From positions 1,488,001-1,552,000 of the forward strand of contig NZ_CP107935.1 in NCBI RefSeq assembly GCF_036038375.1: 64,000 bases of DNA, in the 5' to 3' direction. The notes beneath the pieces were generated by a model. The model was not told the DNA's origin, did not search any database, and saw nothing but the letters and a program-made list of their open reading frames with translations. This DNA comes from Streptomyces sp. NBC_00414 (GTDB taxonomy: Bacteria; Actinomycetota; Actinomycetes; Streptomycetales; Streptomycetaceae). Below are positions 44,808 to 53,993 of this stretch, one piece after another; positions within the stretch are counted from its first letter, which is position 1, and the number at the start of each line of letters is the position of its first letter. The translations under genes were made by a program, and so were the position numbers.

Positions 44808-45821
44808 ATGGCGAGCAAGACCCTGGCACACGGCATGGGCACCTACTTCAAGGACTGCGAGCATGCCCAGTCGAGATGGCCGAAGTGCCCACACCTCTAC
44901 AAGATCCAGTACCGCAACGCCGCCGGTAAACAGGCTGTCGAGTCCGGGTTCGAGACCGATGCCGCGGCGATCACACGATTGACGAGTATCTACAACGCGA
45001 AGAAGGCCGCCCCCAGCCGCACAAGTAGGGCGGTTCGTGTTGCGAAGTATGGGTCGATGCGGTTCGAGGAGTACGCGCGGGAGTGGCGGGAGAGCCAGCG
45101 TCATCTGGAGGAGTCCTCCCGGCGGCATCTGGACTCGCTGCTGGAGCATCACATCTTCCCGGCGTTGGGGAGCCGGCGGATGGATGCTTTCGACCACAAG
45201 GTGGTGGACGGGTTCATCAGGTCGATGGAACGCAACGGGGCCGGGCTGGCGACGCAGTCCAACGCGTTCGACAAGGTGAAGTCGATCCTGCTGGACGCCC
45301 ACCGGCTGGGCCTGTACGACGACAGTCCGCTGGAGGGTGTGAAGCCCCCGCAGTACAACCCCGCGAAGGCGGTCATTCCGTCGGTGGCGCAACTGGCCCA
45401 GATACGGATGGCTGGTGACGATATCTTCCGGCTGATCGCGGACCTGATGAGCGGCTGCGGGCTGCGCAACGCCGAGGCCACTGCCGTCAATCTCCGCGGC
45501 ATCGTGGCGCCGGATGTGTACCGGATCTCTGAGCAGGTTAACCAGACCAGCGGCCAGTACGCGCGCCTCAAGCACCGCAAGCCCGGCGAGTACCGGGACG
45601 TACCCCTGCCGACCCGCACGCGGCAGACCATCGAGTGGTACGCCGAAAAACACGGCACCGTCGATGGCTACCTGCTCCGCCATCCCCGAGATCCCGGCAA
45701 ACCGTTCCCGTACTACTACCTGGACAACCGGTGGCTGCGCATCAAGAAGGCCGGCGTGGCAGACATTCCCGAGGGGATGGTTGTGTACGGACTGCGGCAC
45801 TTCTTCGCCTCCAACTGCCTA
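44808..45821 (+). pseudogene. int: Tyrosine integrase, left copy, cut by an IS
   Basis: About 338 residues of a phage/ICE-type tyrosine recombinase remain. An Arg/Lys-rich N-terminal arm-binding part ('GMGTYFKDCEHAQSRWPKC'), a core-binding domain (about 80-180) and catalytic motifs 'SGCGLRNAEATAVNL' (first Arg), a Lys region and GLRHFFASN (HxxR-box region) are seen. An IS5-family element enters at 45822 and removes the part with the catalytic Tyr, so the product should be inactive. The first 215 bases differ from the right copy; from 45024 on the two appear identical. A six-base dyad GACGGT...ACCGTC (44761-44778) lies upstream. Confidence 0.85.
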
Positions 45822-46714
45822 ACAACGGCTAACACAATGAGGTGGATCGCTCCTGGTTGCCGTGTCCGGGGCGGAAGTTGAGCGTTCGGTCCGTCGTGGG
45901 GACGTCGCCGTGGATCGTGTCGGATGTGCTGTGGGATCACCTGGAGCCGCTGCTGCCGCAGCGGGAGCGCAGGTTCCGGTGTCCAGGACGCAAACCGCTG
46001 CCGGACCGGGATGTACTGTGCGGGATCTTGTACGTGCTGCACACCGGGATCCAGTGGGAGTACCTGCCGCAGAACCTCGGCTTCGGCTCCGGCATGACGT
46101 GCTGGCGCCGACTGCGCGACTGGAACGAGGCCGGCGTCTGGCAGAGGCTGCACGAGGTCCTGCTGGCCGAACTGAATGCGGCCGCACGTCTGGACTGGTC
46201 CCGCTGTGTGGTCGACTCCTCGCACGTCAGGGCGCTAAAAGGGGGCAGCACACGGGCCCGTCGCCGGTCGACCGGGGACGAGCCGGCTCCAAGCATCACT
46301 TGATCACTGACGGACACGGCACCCCGCTCGCGGTCCTGCTGACCAGCGGCAACCGCAACGACGTCACCCAGCTCCTGCCCCTGCTCGACGCGATCCCGCC
46401 GGTCCGCGGCCGGGTCGGGCATCCTCGCCGGAAGCCGGACTCGTTGTTCGCCGACCGCGGGTACGACCACGACATCTACCGCGACCAGGTCCGCGCCCGC
46501 GGCATCGTGCCCGCGATCTCCCGCCGCGGCACCCTGCACGGCACCGGACTGGGCACCTACCGCTGGGTCGTGGAGAGGAGTTTTGCCTGGCTGCACGGCT
46601 TCCGGCGCCTGCGGATCCGATGGGAACGGCGAGCCGACATCCATGAAGCATTCCTCAAACTCGCCTGCTGCCTCATTACCCACCGCCAACTCGGCTCATT
46701 GTGCTAGCCGTTGT
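45822..46714 (+). mobile_element. IS5-family (IS427-like) element, copy 1, 893 bp
   Basis: Ends are ACAACGGCTAACACAATGAG and, inverted, ACAACGGCTAGCACAATGAG: 20-base terminal repeats with one mismatch. The left flank ends in TA; the right flank begins AA instead of the expected TA, so this copy's right side has been rearranged or mutated. The interior encodes a two-frame transposase. Confidence 0.85.
45842..46707 (+). CDS. IS5-family transposase made by -1 frameshift
   Basis: Two frames: 45842-46303 (153 residues; 'VLCGILYVLHTGIQWEYLP' and the first catalytic Asp in VVDSSHVRALKG) and a following frame to 46707 with the second Asp in 'LFADRGYDHD' and Glu in WVVERSFAW. They join by -1 slippage at an AAAA run followed by GGGGG (46237-46245), giving the DDE transposase of about 288 residues. 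Start is GTG 45842. Copy 2 is the same apart from one residue near the end. Confidence 0.82.
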
Positions 46715-46927
46715 AAGCGAGCAGTCGCAAGCTCGCGTTGTTTCTTGGATTCCAGCGGTAGGTGTCACCGGGTACAGATCCTACTTGCCCTGGAGCCGGT
46801 GCAAACGTGGTTGTCACAAGATTGAGTGCTGTCCGGTGGTAAGGCGTCTGTGCACCGGCTGGGCCACGCTGCAGACTTGGATGGCACGGTGAACGTGAGC
46901 GGGTCGGCGCCGATGGACGATGTGACA

Positions 46928-46953
46928 GAGGCCCCGCTGTGCAGCGGGGCCTC
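46928..46953 (-). terminator. Perfect 11-bp hairpin
   Basis: GAGGCCCCGCT and AGCGGGGCCTC enclose a four-base loop. It lies 55 bases beyond the stop of the 41-aa gene on the minus strand, as expected of its terminator. The rest of 46715-47007 shows nothing else recognisable. Confidence 0.7.
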
Positions 46954-47007
46954 CAGGACGGAATGTCGAGAATTTAGGATCGGAACCGACCTAAAGCTGT
47001 GGGATCT

Positions 47008-47133
47008 TCAGCGGTTGGTGATCCACCAGATCAGCAGCGATACGGGAGCTGCACCGGCGGCGGCAGCCGCACCCCGGACCAGCGCCTGCATTGCGATCTT
47101 CTTCAGCCTGTCGCGGGGCGAGAGGGTGGACAT
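47008..47133 (-). CDS. 41-residue single-helix membrane peptide beside the NLR gene
   Basis: An ATG with AAGGAG six bases upstream opens a 41-residue frame starting MSTLSPRDRLKKIAMQ. After this Lys/Arg-rich amphipathic start come an Ala/Gly stretch and a hydrophobic end, APVSLLIWWITNR, that could span or insert in the membrane. The strong ribosome site and the hairpin downstream support a real gene. It is divergent from the NB-ARC gene with 165 bases between. The second NLR locus also has a small membrane protein (with 'STPLIWLLNS'), so it could be a membrane-acting partner; this is inference. Confidence 0.55.
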   Translation of the reverse strand: MSTLSPRDRLKKIAMQALVRGAAAAAGAAPVSLLIWWITNR

Positions 47134-47298
47134 GCCTTCTCCTTCGTGTTGGTGGCCCCGGTGGGGCCGCTGAGCGAGAGGAGACTTGTCCGCCGGGATT
47201 GTGCTCCACCGCGACGAGGGCGAGCGAGTCTGTAACGTGTGGTGGCGGTCGGGCAGATACTGTCCGGCAGGTAGTCCGGTCCGGACCGGAGGTGGTGG

Positions 47299-50200
47299 AT
47301 GTCGGACGACCAGGCCGCAGCAACGACAGCGAAAGCTCAATACACGGACATGCTACGGACGCTGCATGCTGCGGCTGGCACACCCAGCTGGGCGCAGATT
47401 GATCAGGCGGTTCAGAAGCGGCAGCCGGCGGTAACGCTGGCGAAGTCTTCGTGGTACGACTGGCTGAGCGGGACATCCGTCCCGACGAATCCTGACGTCG
47501 CCGCGTTCCTGATCAGTTTCCTGCGTGGGCAGGCGAGAAAGAAAGCACCGGAAAAGCACTTTCCCCTCGATAAATGGTGGGAGGCGCTCCGGGTGGCTGC
47601 GGTCGCCGAGAGTCGCGCCGAGGAGCGGAAGGGAGGCAGGCCGCGCCAGATCCGGGTTCCCACACCGATCGCGCGTACGCCGTCGTATGTACAGGTAGGG
47701 GTCATACCTGCGGCCGCCGGGCACCTTCAGCCACGCGCCGTGAGTGCCAGCCTGCCCCTCCCTCGGGCAGAGGGCGACGGGACCGTCGTGACGCAGGTGC
47801 TGTCCGGTATGGGAGGAGTGGGCAAGACTCAGCTCGCCGCGGCCTACGCCCGCCGGGCCGCCAAGAGCGCAGACATCGACTTAATAGTCTGGGTGAGCGC
47901 CACGTCTCGTCAGATGATCGTCAATGCCTATGCGCGAGCGGCGAACAGAGTCGGCCTGCCCGTCGATCCGGCGGAGCCGGAAGCCGCAGCCGACGAGTTC
48001 CTGACGTGGATGCAGGCCACCCGGACCGCATGGCTGATCGTGCTCGATGATGTGCAGGAGCCGGGCGACCTCCGCGGACTGTGGCCGTCAGGATCGGGGC
48101 ATGTGCTGATTACCAGCCGCCGGCAGGACGCCGCACTCACTCGGCGGCACCGCGAGATCAAGGTCGGCGTGTTTACTCCTGACGAGGCACGCGGGTACCT
48201 CGTCCAAGCGCTGCCCGCGCAGGCCGCCGATGTCGGACAGCTTGACGATCTGGCCTTCGAGTTGGAGTTCATGCCGTTGGCGCTGGCGCAGGCCGTTGCC
48301 TACATGATCGACACGGGCTTGAGCTGTTCGGAGTACCGGCGGCGACTCAATGACCGGCAACGCCGGCTGAGCGACGTCATTCCCGAAGACGGGAGCCTGC
48401 CGGACGATCAGCGCCACGTATTGACGGCAGCCTGGTCGCTATCAGTCGAGCGCGCGAACCAAGACCGTCCGCAGGGTCTGGCGCGACCGATGTTAAACCT
48501 GGCCAGCGTCCTCGATCCGAACGGCATTCCCGAACTGGTGCTGACCAGCGAACCCGCGCGCGAGTATCTCGCAACGTACCTGCCCGAGCAGGCGACCCCG
48601 CAGATCGTCGGTGTTGATCTCGCCTATGAGACGCTTCGCCTGCTGTACCGGTTCAACCTGGTTGATCATGATCGTGGAGCTCAGTACCAGGAAGTCCGAG
48701 TTCACCGACTGATTCAGCGTGCGACACGGGAGTCGACAAACTCTGCCGATGAGCTCGCCTCGATGACCGACACGGCCGCTGACGCCCTCATAGCCGTGTG
48801 GCCGCCCGCAGAACGGGATGGACTCGGTGCGATCCTTCGCGCGAACAGTGCAGTGTTGCGAGCCAATGCGGGAACCAGTCTATGGCTCTGGAACGACCAC
48901 ACACATCCAGTATTGTTCCAGGTAGCCAACAGCCTCACCGAGATCGGCCAATTGCGGGCGGCGACCAACGAATATATCGGCCTGATCAACGAGGCCATTC
49001 GCTTTCTTGGACCGGAACATCCCAACACGTTCGCCGCTCAAGCGAACCTCAGCTGGGTACGCGGAAGGGCCGGTGACATCGCAGGCGCCATGCTCGCAGC
49101 GTCGGAAATGCACGAGGATCTGGTTCGCGTGCTGGGCGCCCGTCATTTCCACACCGTGGCGAACCGGGCAAACCTGGCACGTTGGCGGGCCGAAGCGGGC
49201 GATCCTGTTGGGGCGAGGGCCGAGCTGGAGGCGGTCGCGATTGATGCCAGCCAGGTCTACGGCCCGGACCATCCCCTCACGCTGACGATCCGACGCGATC
49301 TTATGCGGGCGCGAGGCGATGGAGGCGACGTGGAAGGTGCTATCGGCGCCGGGCGGGACCTACTTGCCGATCAGACTCGGGTTCTTGGCCATGACCATCC
49401 TGACACGTTAAGGACGCGGAACCTTCTGATGGGCTGGTGGCCGGACGGCACCTCGACGGAGGACGCAATCGAGCACATGGAAACACTGCTTAATGACCGT
49501 CTTCAGGCCTTGGGACCTGACCATCCGGACACCTTGAGCAGCCGCAATAACTTGGCGCGGCAAAAGGCTCGGGCCGGTGACATCCACGGCGCGCTGGCCG
49601 ATATGGAAGCGGTGTTGGGCGACCAACTGCAACTTCTTGATCCAGACCATCCCGAGACCCTCACCACCTTGCACAACCTGGCCCACTGGCGCGACAGGGC
49701 GAACGACCACACGGGTGCGGCTGCAGCGCTGCAGGAGCTAGCCGATGCCCAGATGCGGGTCCACGGCTCGGACCATCGAGACGTCCTACTCACCCGGAAC
49801 AATCTGGCGCACCAACTCGGCAAGGCCGGCGATCCGGCCGGCTCGGCGGAGCGTTACGTCGAGCTTGCGAAAGACTCGATGCGGGTACTTGGGTCCGGTG
49901 ACCCGCTGACCCTGACCGTGTTGAAAAACTTGGCTTGGGCATTGGGTAAGGACGACGATGCGGAGGCCGCAGTCTTCGTGCTTGACCGACTTCTGGCCTT
50001 CCAGTTGAAGGCGACGGGGGTGGCTAGCGCGGACATCCTGGAGACCCGCAACGACCTGGCCGCTTTGCACGTTCAAGCTGGCGACGCCGATGCCGCCGTG
50101 GCAGCATTTGGCGAATTAGTCGCCGATTCGGTCCGCATCCTAGGCGCAGATCATCCTGATACCCTGCTGAGACGAAACAACCTGGCAGTCGCCCGGTTCA

Positions 50201-50319
50201 GTACTGGTGACAGCGCAACCGCGATCGCCGAACTCAGAGAGGCCCTGGACGACTTCCGCCGGATCCTTGGTGAAGATCACCCGGTAACCTTGGCCGCCGC
50301 GGTGCTCACCACCGAGTAG
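47299..50319 (+). CDS. NB-ARC/TPR NLR-like STAND protein 1
   Basis: The 1006-residue protein has three parts. Residues 1-90 resemble an actinobacterial helix-turn-helix domain ('YTDMLRTLHAAAGTPSWAQI', 'SSWYDWLSGTSVP'). Residues about 135-440 are an NB-ARC NTPase: P-loop GMGGVGKTQLA (Lys176), Walker B WLIVLDDV (245-252), sensor 'GSGHVLITSRR' and the MPLALAQAVAYM (GLPL-type) motif. From about 570 to the end are roughly ten 42-residue kinesin-light-chain-like TPRs (repeated 'LGPDHPDTL' and RNNLA). Such proteins switch on when the repeat domain senses a ligand; several bacterial STAND proteins defend against phage. No enzymatic effector domain is seen. ATG 47299 has GGAGGTGG upstream. Confidence 0.88.
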   Translation: MSDDQAAATTAKAQYTDMLRTLHAAAGTPSWAQIDQAVQKRQPAVTLAKSSWYDWLSGTSVPTNPDVAAFLISFLRGQARKKAPEKHFPLDKWWEALRVAAVAESRAEERKGGRPRQIRVPTPIARTPSYVQVGVIPAAAGHLQPRAVSASLPLPRAEGDGTVVTQVLSGMGGVGKTQLAAAYARRAAKSADIDLIVWVSATSRQMIVNAYARAANRVGLPVDPAEPEAAADEFLTWMQATRTAWLIVLDDVQEPGDLRGLWPSGSGHVLITSRRQDAALTRRHREIKVGVFTPDEARGYLVQALPAQAADVGQLDDLAFELEFMPLALAQAVAYMIDTGLSCSEYRRRLNDRQRRLSDVIPEDGSLPDDQRHVLTAAWSLSVERANQDRPQGLARPMLNLASVLDPNGIPELVLTSEPAREYLATYLPEQATPQIVGVDLAYETLRLLYRFNLVDHDRGAQYQEVRVHRLIQRATRESTNSADELASMTDTAADALIAVWPPAERDGLGAILRANSAVLRANAGTSLWLWNDHTHPVLFQVANSLTEIGQLRAATNEYIGLINEAIRFLGPEHPNTFAAQANLSWVRGRAGDIAGAMLAASEMHEDLVRVLGARHFHTVANRANLARWRAEAGDPVGARAELEAVAIDASQVYGPDHPLTLTIRRDLMRARGDGGDVEGAIGAGRDLLADQTRVLGHDHPDTLRTRNLLMGWWPDGTSTEDAIEHMETLLNDRLQALGPDHPDTLSSRNNLARQKARAGDIHGALADMEAVLGDQLQLLDPDHPETLTTLHNLAHWRDRANDHTGAAAALQELADAQMRVHGSDHRDVLLTRNNLAHQLGKAGDPAGSAERYVELAKDSMRVLGSGDPLTLTVLKNLAWALGKDDDAEAAVFVLDRLLAFQLKATGVASADILETRNDLAALHVQAGDADAAVAAFGELVADSVRILGADHPDTLLRRNNLAVARFSTGDSATAIAELREALDDFRRILGEDHPVTLAAAVLTTE

Positions 50320-50328
50320 TGCGGCCTA

Positions 50329-51221
50329 ACAACGGCTAGCACAATGAGCCGAATTGGCGGTGGGTAATGAGGCAGCAGGCGAGTTTGAGGAATGCTTCAT
50401 GGATGTCGGCTCGCCGTTCCCATCGGATCCGCAGGCGCCGGAAGCCGTGCAGCCAGGCAAAACTCCTCTCCACGACCCAGCGGTAGGTGCCCAGTCCGGT
50501 GCCGTGCAGGGTGCCGCGGCGGGAGATCGCGGGCACGATGCCGCGGGCGCGGACCTGGTCGCGGTAGATGTCGTGGTCGTACCCGCGGTCGGCGAACAAC
50601 GAGTCCGGCTTCCGGCGAGGATGCCCGACCCGGCCGCGGACCGGCGGGATCGCGTCGAGCAGGGGCAGGAGCTGGGTGACGTCGTTGCGGTTGCCGCTGG
50701 TCAGCAGGACCGCGAGCGGGGTGCCGTGTCCGTCAGTGATCAAGTGATGCTTGGAGCCGGCTCGTCCCCGGTCGACCGGCGACGGGCCCGTGTGCTGCCC
50801 CCTTTTAGCGCCCTGACGTGCGAGGAGTCGACCACACAGCGGGACCAGTCCAGACGTGCGGCCGCATTCAGTTCGGCCAGCAGGACCTCGTGCAGCCTCT
50901 GCCAGACGCCGGCCTCGTTCCAGTCGCGCAGTCGGCGCCAGCACGTCATGCCGGAGCCGAAGCCGAGGTTCTGCGGCAGGTACTCCCACTGGATCCCGGT
51001 GTGCAGCACGTACAAGATCCCGCACAGTACATCCCGGTCCGGCAGCGGTTTGCGTCCTGGACACCGGAACCTGCGCTCCCGCTGCGGCAGCAGCGGCTCC
51101 AGGTGATCCCACAGCACATCCGACACGATCCACGGCGACGTCCCCACGACGGACCGAACGCTCAACTTCCGCCCCGGACACGGCAACCAGGAGCGATCCA
51201 CCTCATTGTGTTAGCCGTTGT
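50329..51221 (-). mobile_element. IS5-family (IS427-like) element, copy 2, 893 bp
   Basis: The same element as copy 1, in opposite orientation. Here both flanks carry TA (50327-50328 and 51222-51223), the expected target duplication. It begins only 9 bases after the NLR stop and interrupts the right integrase at the same codon as copy 1 interrupts the left one. Confidence 0.88.
50336..51201 (-). CDS. IS5-family transposase, copy 2
   Basis: Identical to the copy at 45842-46707 except for Phe instead of Leu four residues before the end. It again needs -1 slippage at AAAAGGGGG to join the two frames (50740-51201 and the one ending 50336). The catalytic DDE residues are intact. Confidence 0.82.
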
Positions 51222-52232
51222 TAGGCAGTTGGAGGCGAAGAAGTGCCGCAGTCCGTACACAACCATCCCCTCGGGAATGTCTGCCACGCCGGCCTTCTTG
51301 ATGCGCAGCCACCGGTTGTCCAGGTAGTAGTACGGGAACGGTTTGCCGGGATCTCGGGGATGGCGGAGCAGGTAGCCATCGACGGTGCCGTGTTTTTCGG
51401 CGTACCACTCGATGGTCTGCCGCGTGCGGGTCGGCAGGGGTACGTCCCGGTACTCGCCGGGCTTGCGGTGCTTGAGGCGCGCGTACTGGCCGCTGGTCTG
51501 GTTAACCTGCTCAGAGATCCGGTACACATCCGGCGCCACGATGCCGCGGAGATTGACGGCAGTGGCCTCGGCGTTGCGCAGCCCGCAGCCGCTCATCAGG
51601 TCCGCGATCAGCCGGAAGATATCGTCACCAGCCATCCGTATCTGGGCCAGTTGCGCCACCGACGGAATGACCGCCTTCGCGGGGTTGTACTGCGGGGGCT
51701 TCACACCCTCCAGCGGACTGTCGTCGTACAGGCCCAGCCGGTGGGCGTCCAGCAGGATCGACTTCACCTTGTCGAACGCGTTGGACTGCGTCGCCAGCCC
51801 GGCCCCGTTGCGTTCCATCGACCTGATGAACCCGTCCACCACCTTGTGGTCGAAAGCATCCATCCGCCGGCTCCCCAACGCCGGGAAGATGTGATGCTCC
51901 AGCAGCGAGTCCAGATGCCGCCGGGAGGACTCCTCCAGATGACGCTGGCTCTCCCGCCACTCCCGCGCGTACTCCTCGAACCGCATCGACCCATACTTCG
52001 CAACACGAACCGCCCTACTATGACTCGAAGGCGCCGATCGCTTCGCGGCGTACACATCTGCCAATCGGGCAATCGCGCTCTCTTGGGTAAGATATCCCGA
52101 CTCCTCGACTTGCCGCCCACCCGCCGCCCTATATCTAATTTTGTAATGATGGTTGCACTTCGACCACCGATCCCGCAGATGCTCGCAGTCCTTAAAAAAG
52201 GTACCCATTCCGCGAGCTAAGACTCTCGCCAC
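51222..52232 (-). pseudogene. int: Tyrosine integrase, right copy, cut by an IS
   Basis: Starts at GTG 52232. Its first about 72 residues ('ARGMGTFFKDCEHLRDRWSK') are related to but clearly different from the left integrase, and the rest is identical to it, including the loss of the C-terminal catalytic Tyr to the IS at 51221. It follows a small excisionase gene by 88 bases on the same strand, the usual xis-int order of integrative elements. The product should be inactive. Confidence 0.85.
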
Positions 52233-52320
52233 CGATGCACCCCTACCATCTCATCGAATAAATTAGAATGCCCGGCTAGGAAAATCCTACGCAACGGTGC
52301 ACCGCATGGCCTTGGAAAAG

Positions 52321-52500
52321 TCACTCTCTACGCTGGCGCATCCAAGCCTTCACCTCGGACTCCTTGAACTGAATCTTTGCATTACTGCCCCGGCCAAATC
52401 GATAAGACACTAACCCTGAACGGCGCCCACTCTTGTAGACCCAAGAGGCGGACATATTTATGTACTTTGCCGTCTCCCTGACACTCATGAAACGCTCCAC
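52321..52500 (-). CDS. xis: AlpA/Xis-like helix-turn-helix protein, 59 aa
   Basis: A short frame with GTG 52500 and AGGAG six bases before it. The product has 'SVRETAKYINMSASWVYKSG' (winged helix-turn-helix, residues 6-25), 'SYRFGRGSNAKIQFKESEVK' and ends WMRQRRE. This is the layout of AlpA/excisionase-type proteins that direct integrase toward excision. It lies directly upstream of the right integrase. The region is more AT-rich than its surroundings. Confidence 0.78.
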   Translation of the reverse strand: MERFMSVRETAKYINMSASWVYKSGRRSGLVSYRFGRGSNAKIQFKESEVKAWMRQRRE

Positions 52501-52870
52501 GCAAAACTCCTAAAAAGTCACTCATTAACCGCCCTCGCCAGTTTCCGCAGTCAAGCACCATCCGGAGCTGGTGGACCAGGCAGCGGAAACCCCCGAGTTC
52601 GGAACATCACTGAGAAACAGAGCGGAACACTGTTAATGGACCGACTGTTCGGATAATCTGCAACCTTGCATCGCGCGTGGCAGCTTGACCCGGGCATCTC
52701 TACTCCCAGGCAGCAACAGTTGCGCCGGAAAGCAAAGCAGCTGACATCCTCTCAATGATCGCCACAAGCGCCGGTTTGGGTAACCGGCGATCGTCGGCTA
52801 TATTCCGCCTCGGGTTGGGCCTGACTGGCAGCGCCTGTGCACGCTCAGCATCCGAAAGTAGACGCAGCGT
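52501..52870. other. AT-enriched gap upstream of xis
   Basis: About 370 bases without a supportable gene. The lower GC suggests transferred DNA; the segment could hold the element's regulatory or attachment site, but no repeat matching the left edge was seen. Confidence 0.4.
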
Positions 52871-52979
52871 TCAACTCCAATCTCCGCCCTGACGTGGCTT
52901 GCGGGTCCTGCTCGTAGAGGGTCCGAAGCTCAGGGAGACGCCCAAGAGCCCCCAATCCATCAAGGGGAGAACGCACCAG

Positions 52980-53083
52980 GCAGGTGCGTTCTTCTTGAAC
53001 TTGCGATGCGGCGGTGTCATCACCCGGCCGCCGGTCTGTGCTCCCATTCCCTGGTAGCCAGCATTCGCGAGAATCGCCATGAA
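52980..53083 (-). pseudogene. IS5/DDE_Tnp_4-type transposase scrap
   Basis: A 33-residue piece, 'ILANAGYQGMGAQTGGRVMT' then PPHRKFKKNAPAW, matches the region around the second catalytic Asp of DDE_Tnp_4 transposases (usually ADxGYQG). Flanking frames lose similarity on both sides, so only a scrap remains. Confidence 0.6.
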
Positions 53084-53099
53084 CGGGCCGCCGGCCCGG

Positions 53100-53960
53100 G
53101 AGCTGGACCAGGCCCAGCTCCCGGGCCTGGGTGATGTGAACCGCTCCGGGATCGGTGGAGGCTCGATGCGTTGACTTCAGCCGCTGCCTGGAGATGGTGT
53201 TGAACGTAGTAATGGGTCTCGTACTCGTGGGGCGGGATGTCTCCGATTGCCGAGTGGAGGCGCTGGTTGTTGAACCAGTCGACCCATTCCGCGGTGGCGA
53301 GTTCGACGTCAGCAAGGCCGTGTCACGGCTTGCGGGGTTTGATCAGCTCCGTCTTGTAGAGACAGATCTGGGACTCCATGAGCGCGTTGTCCAGAGCATC
53401 GCCGCGGTGCCGATAGTGGCGTCGATGCCGGCGTCGAGCAGATGCGCGGTGAACGCGAACGATGTGTGCTAACTGCCTGCATCCGAATGCGGAACGAGAC
53501 CTGGTCCAGCGGGAGTTCCGGCCCGGTCCCGGCGCCACAGCGCCATGTCGACGGCGTCGAGGACGAGCTTGGCCCGGTTGCTGGTGGCGGCGGACCGGCC
53601 CACGATCGCCCGGGAGAACACGTCCACGACGAACGCGACGTAGACGATCCCGGACCAGGTGGCCAGGTAGGTGAGTCGGCCACCCACCGCTCGTGCGGAC
53701 GGGACGCGGCGAAGTCACGTTGCAGAAGGCCACCGGCCCGTTCTTGGCCATCATCCCGGATGGTGGTGCGGATCTCCTTCCCGCGTCGGGCACCCTCAAG
53801 GCCGAGGTCGCGCATCAGCCGGGCGACGGTGCAGCGGGCCACGGATATGCCCTCGCGGTGAAGCTGCCGCCAGACCTTCCGGACCCCGTGGACGCTGAAG
53901 TTGTCCGCGTGGACGCGGCTGATCTGTGTCTTCAGCTCCCGGTCCAGTTACCGGCACGCC
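53100..53960 (-). pseudogene. IS3-family transposase OrfB, frameshifted
   Basis: Pieces in three frames read leftward: 'RVHADNFSVHGVRKVWRQL' and VARLMRDLGLEGARRGK (53830-53950), 'VYVAFVVDVFSRAIVGRS' with the rve Asp (53560-53690) and 'EWVDWFNNQRLHSAIGDIPP' (53190-53300), which is the IS3 C-terminus. Internal frameshifts make it nonfunctional. Terminal repeats were not identified. Confidence 0.75.
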
Positions 53961-53993
53961 ACGCCGACAGCGGGCGTCCGGCTGTCGCCCTTA

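Larger units (their letters stand above)
45024..46714 (+). repeat. Left arm of a 1.69-kb inverted repeat
   Basis: Matches 50329-52019 in inverted orientation over about 1,691 bases, with one difference noticed (Leu versus Phe near the transposase end, AACTCGG versus AATTCGG). It comprises the integrase from its codon 73 plus the whole IS. It brackets the NLR gene together with its partner. Confidence 0.9.
50329..52019 (-). repeat. Right arm of a 1.69-kb inverted repeat
   Basis: Inverted copy of 45024-46714. Homology ends abruptly at 52019, inside the integrase gene, where the two integrases become different (about half-identical at the protein level in the N-terminal 75 residues). Confidence 0.9.

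Noticed and set aside
47008..47476. Longer minus-strand frames across the start of the first NLR gene
   Set aside because: They overlap the NLR start and ribosome site; only the short frame from ATG 47133 has its own ribosome site.
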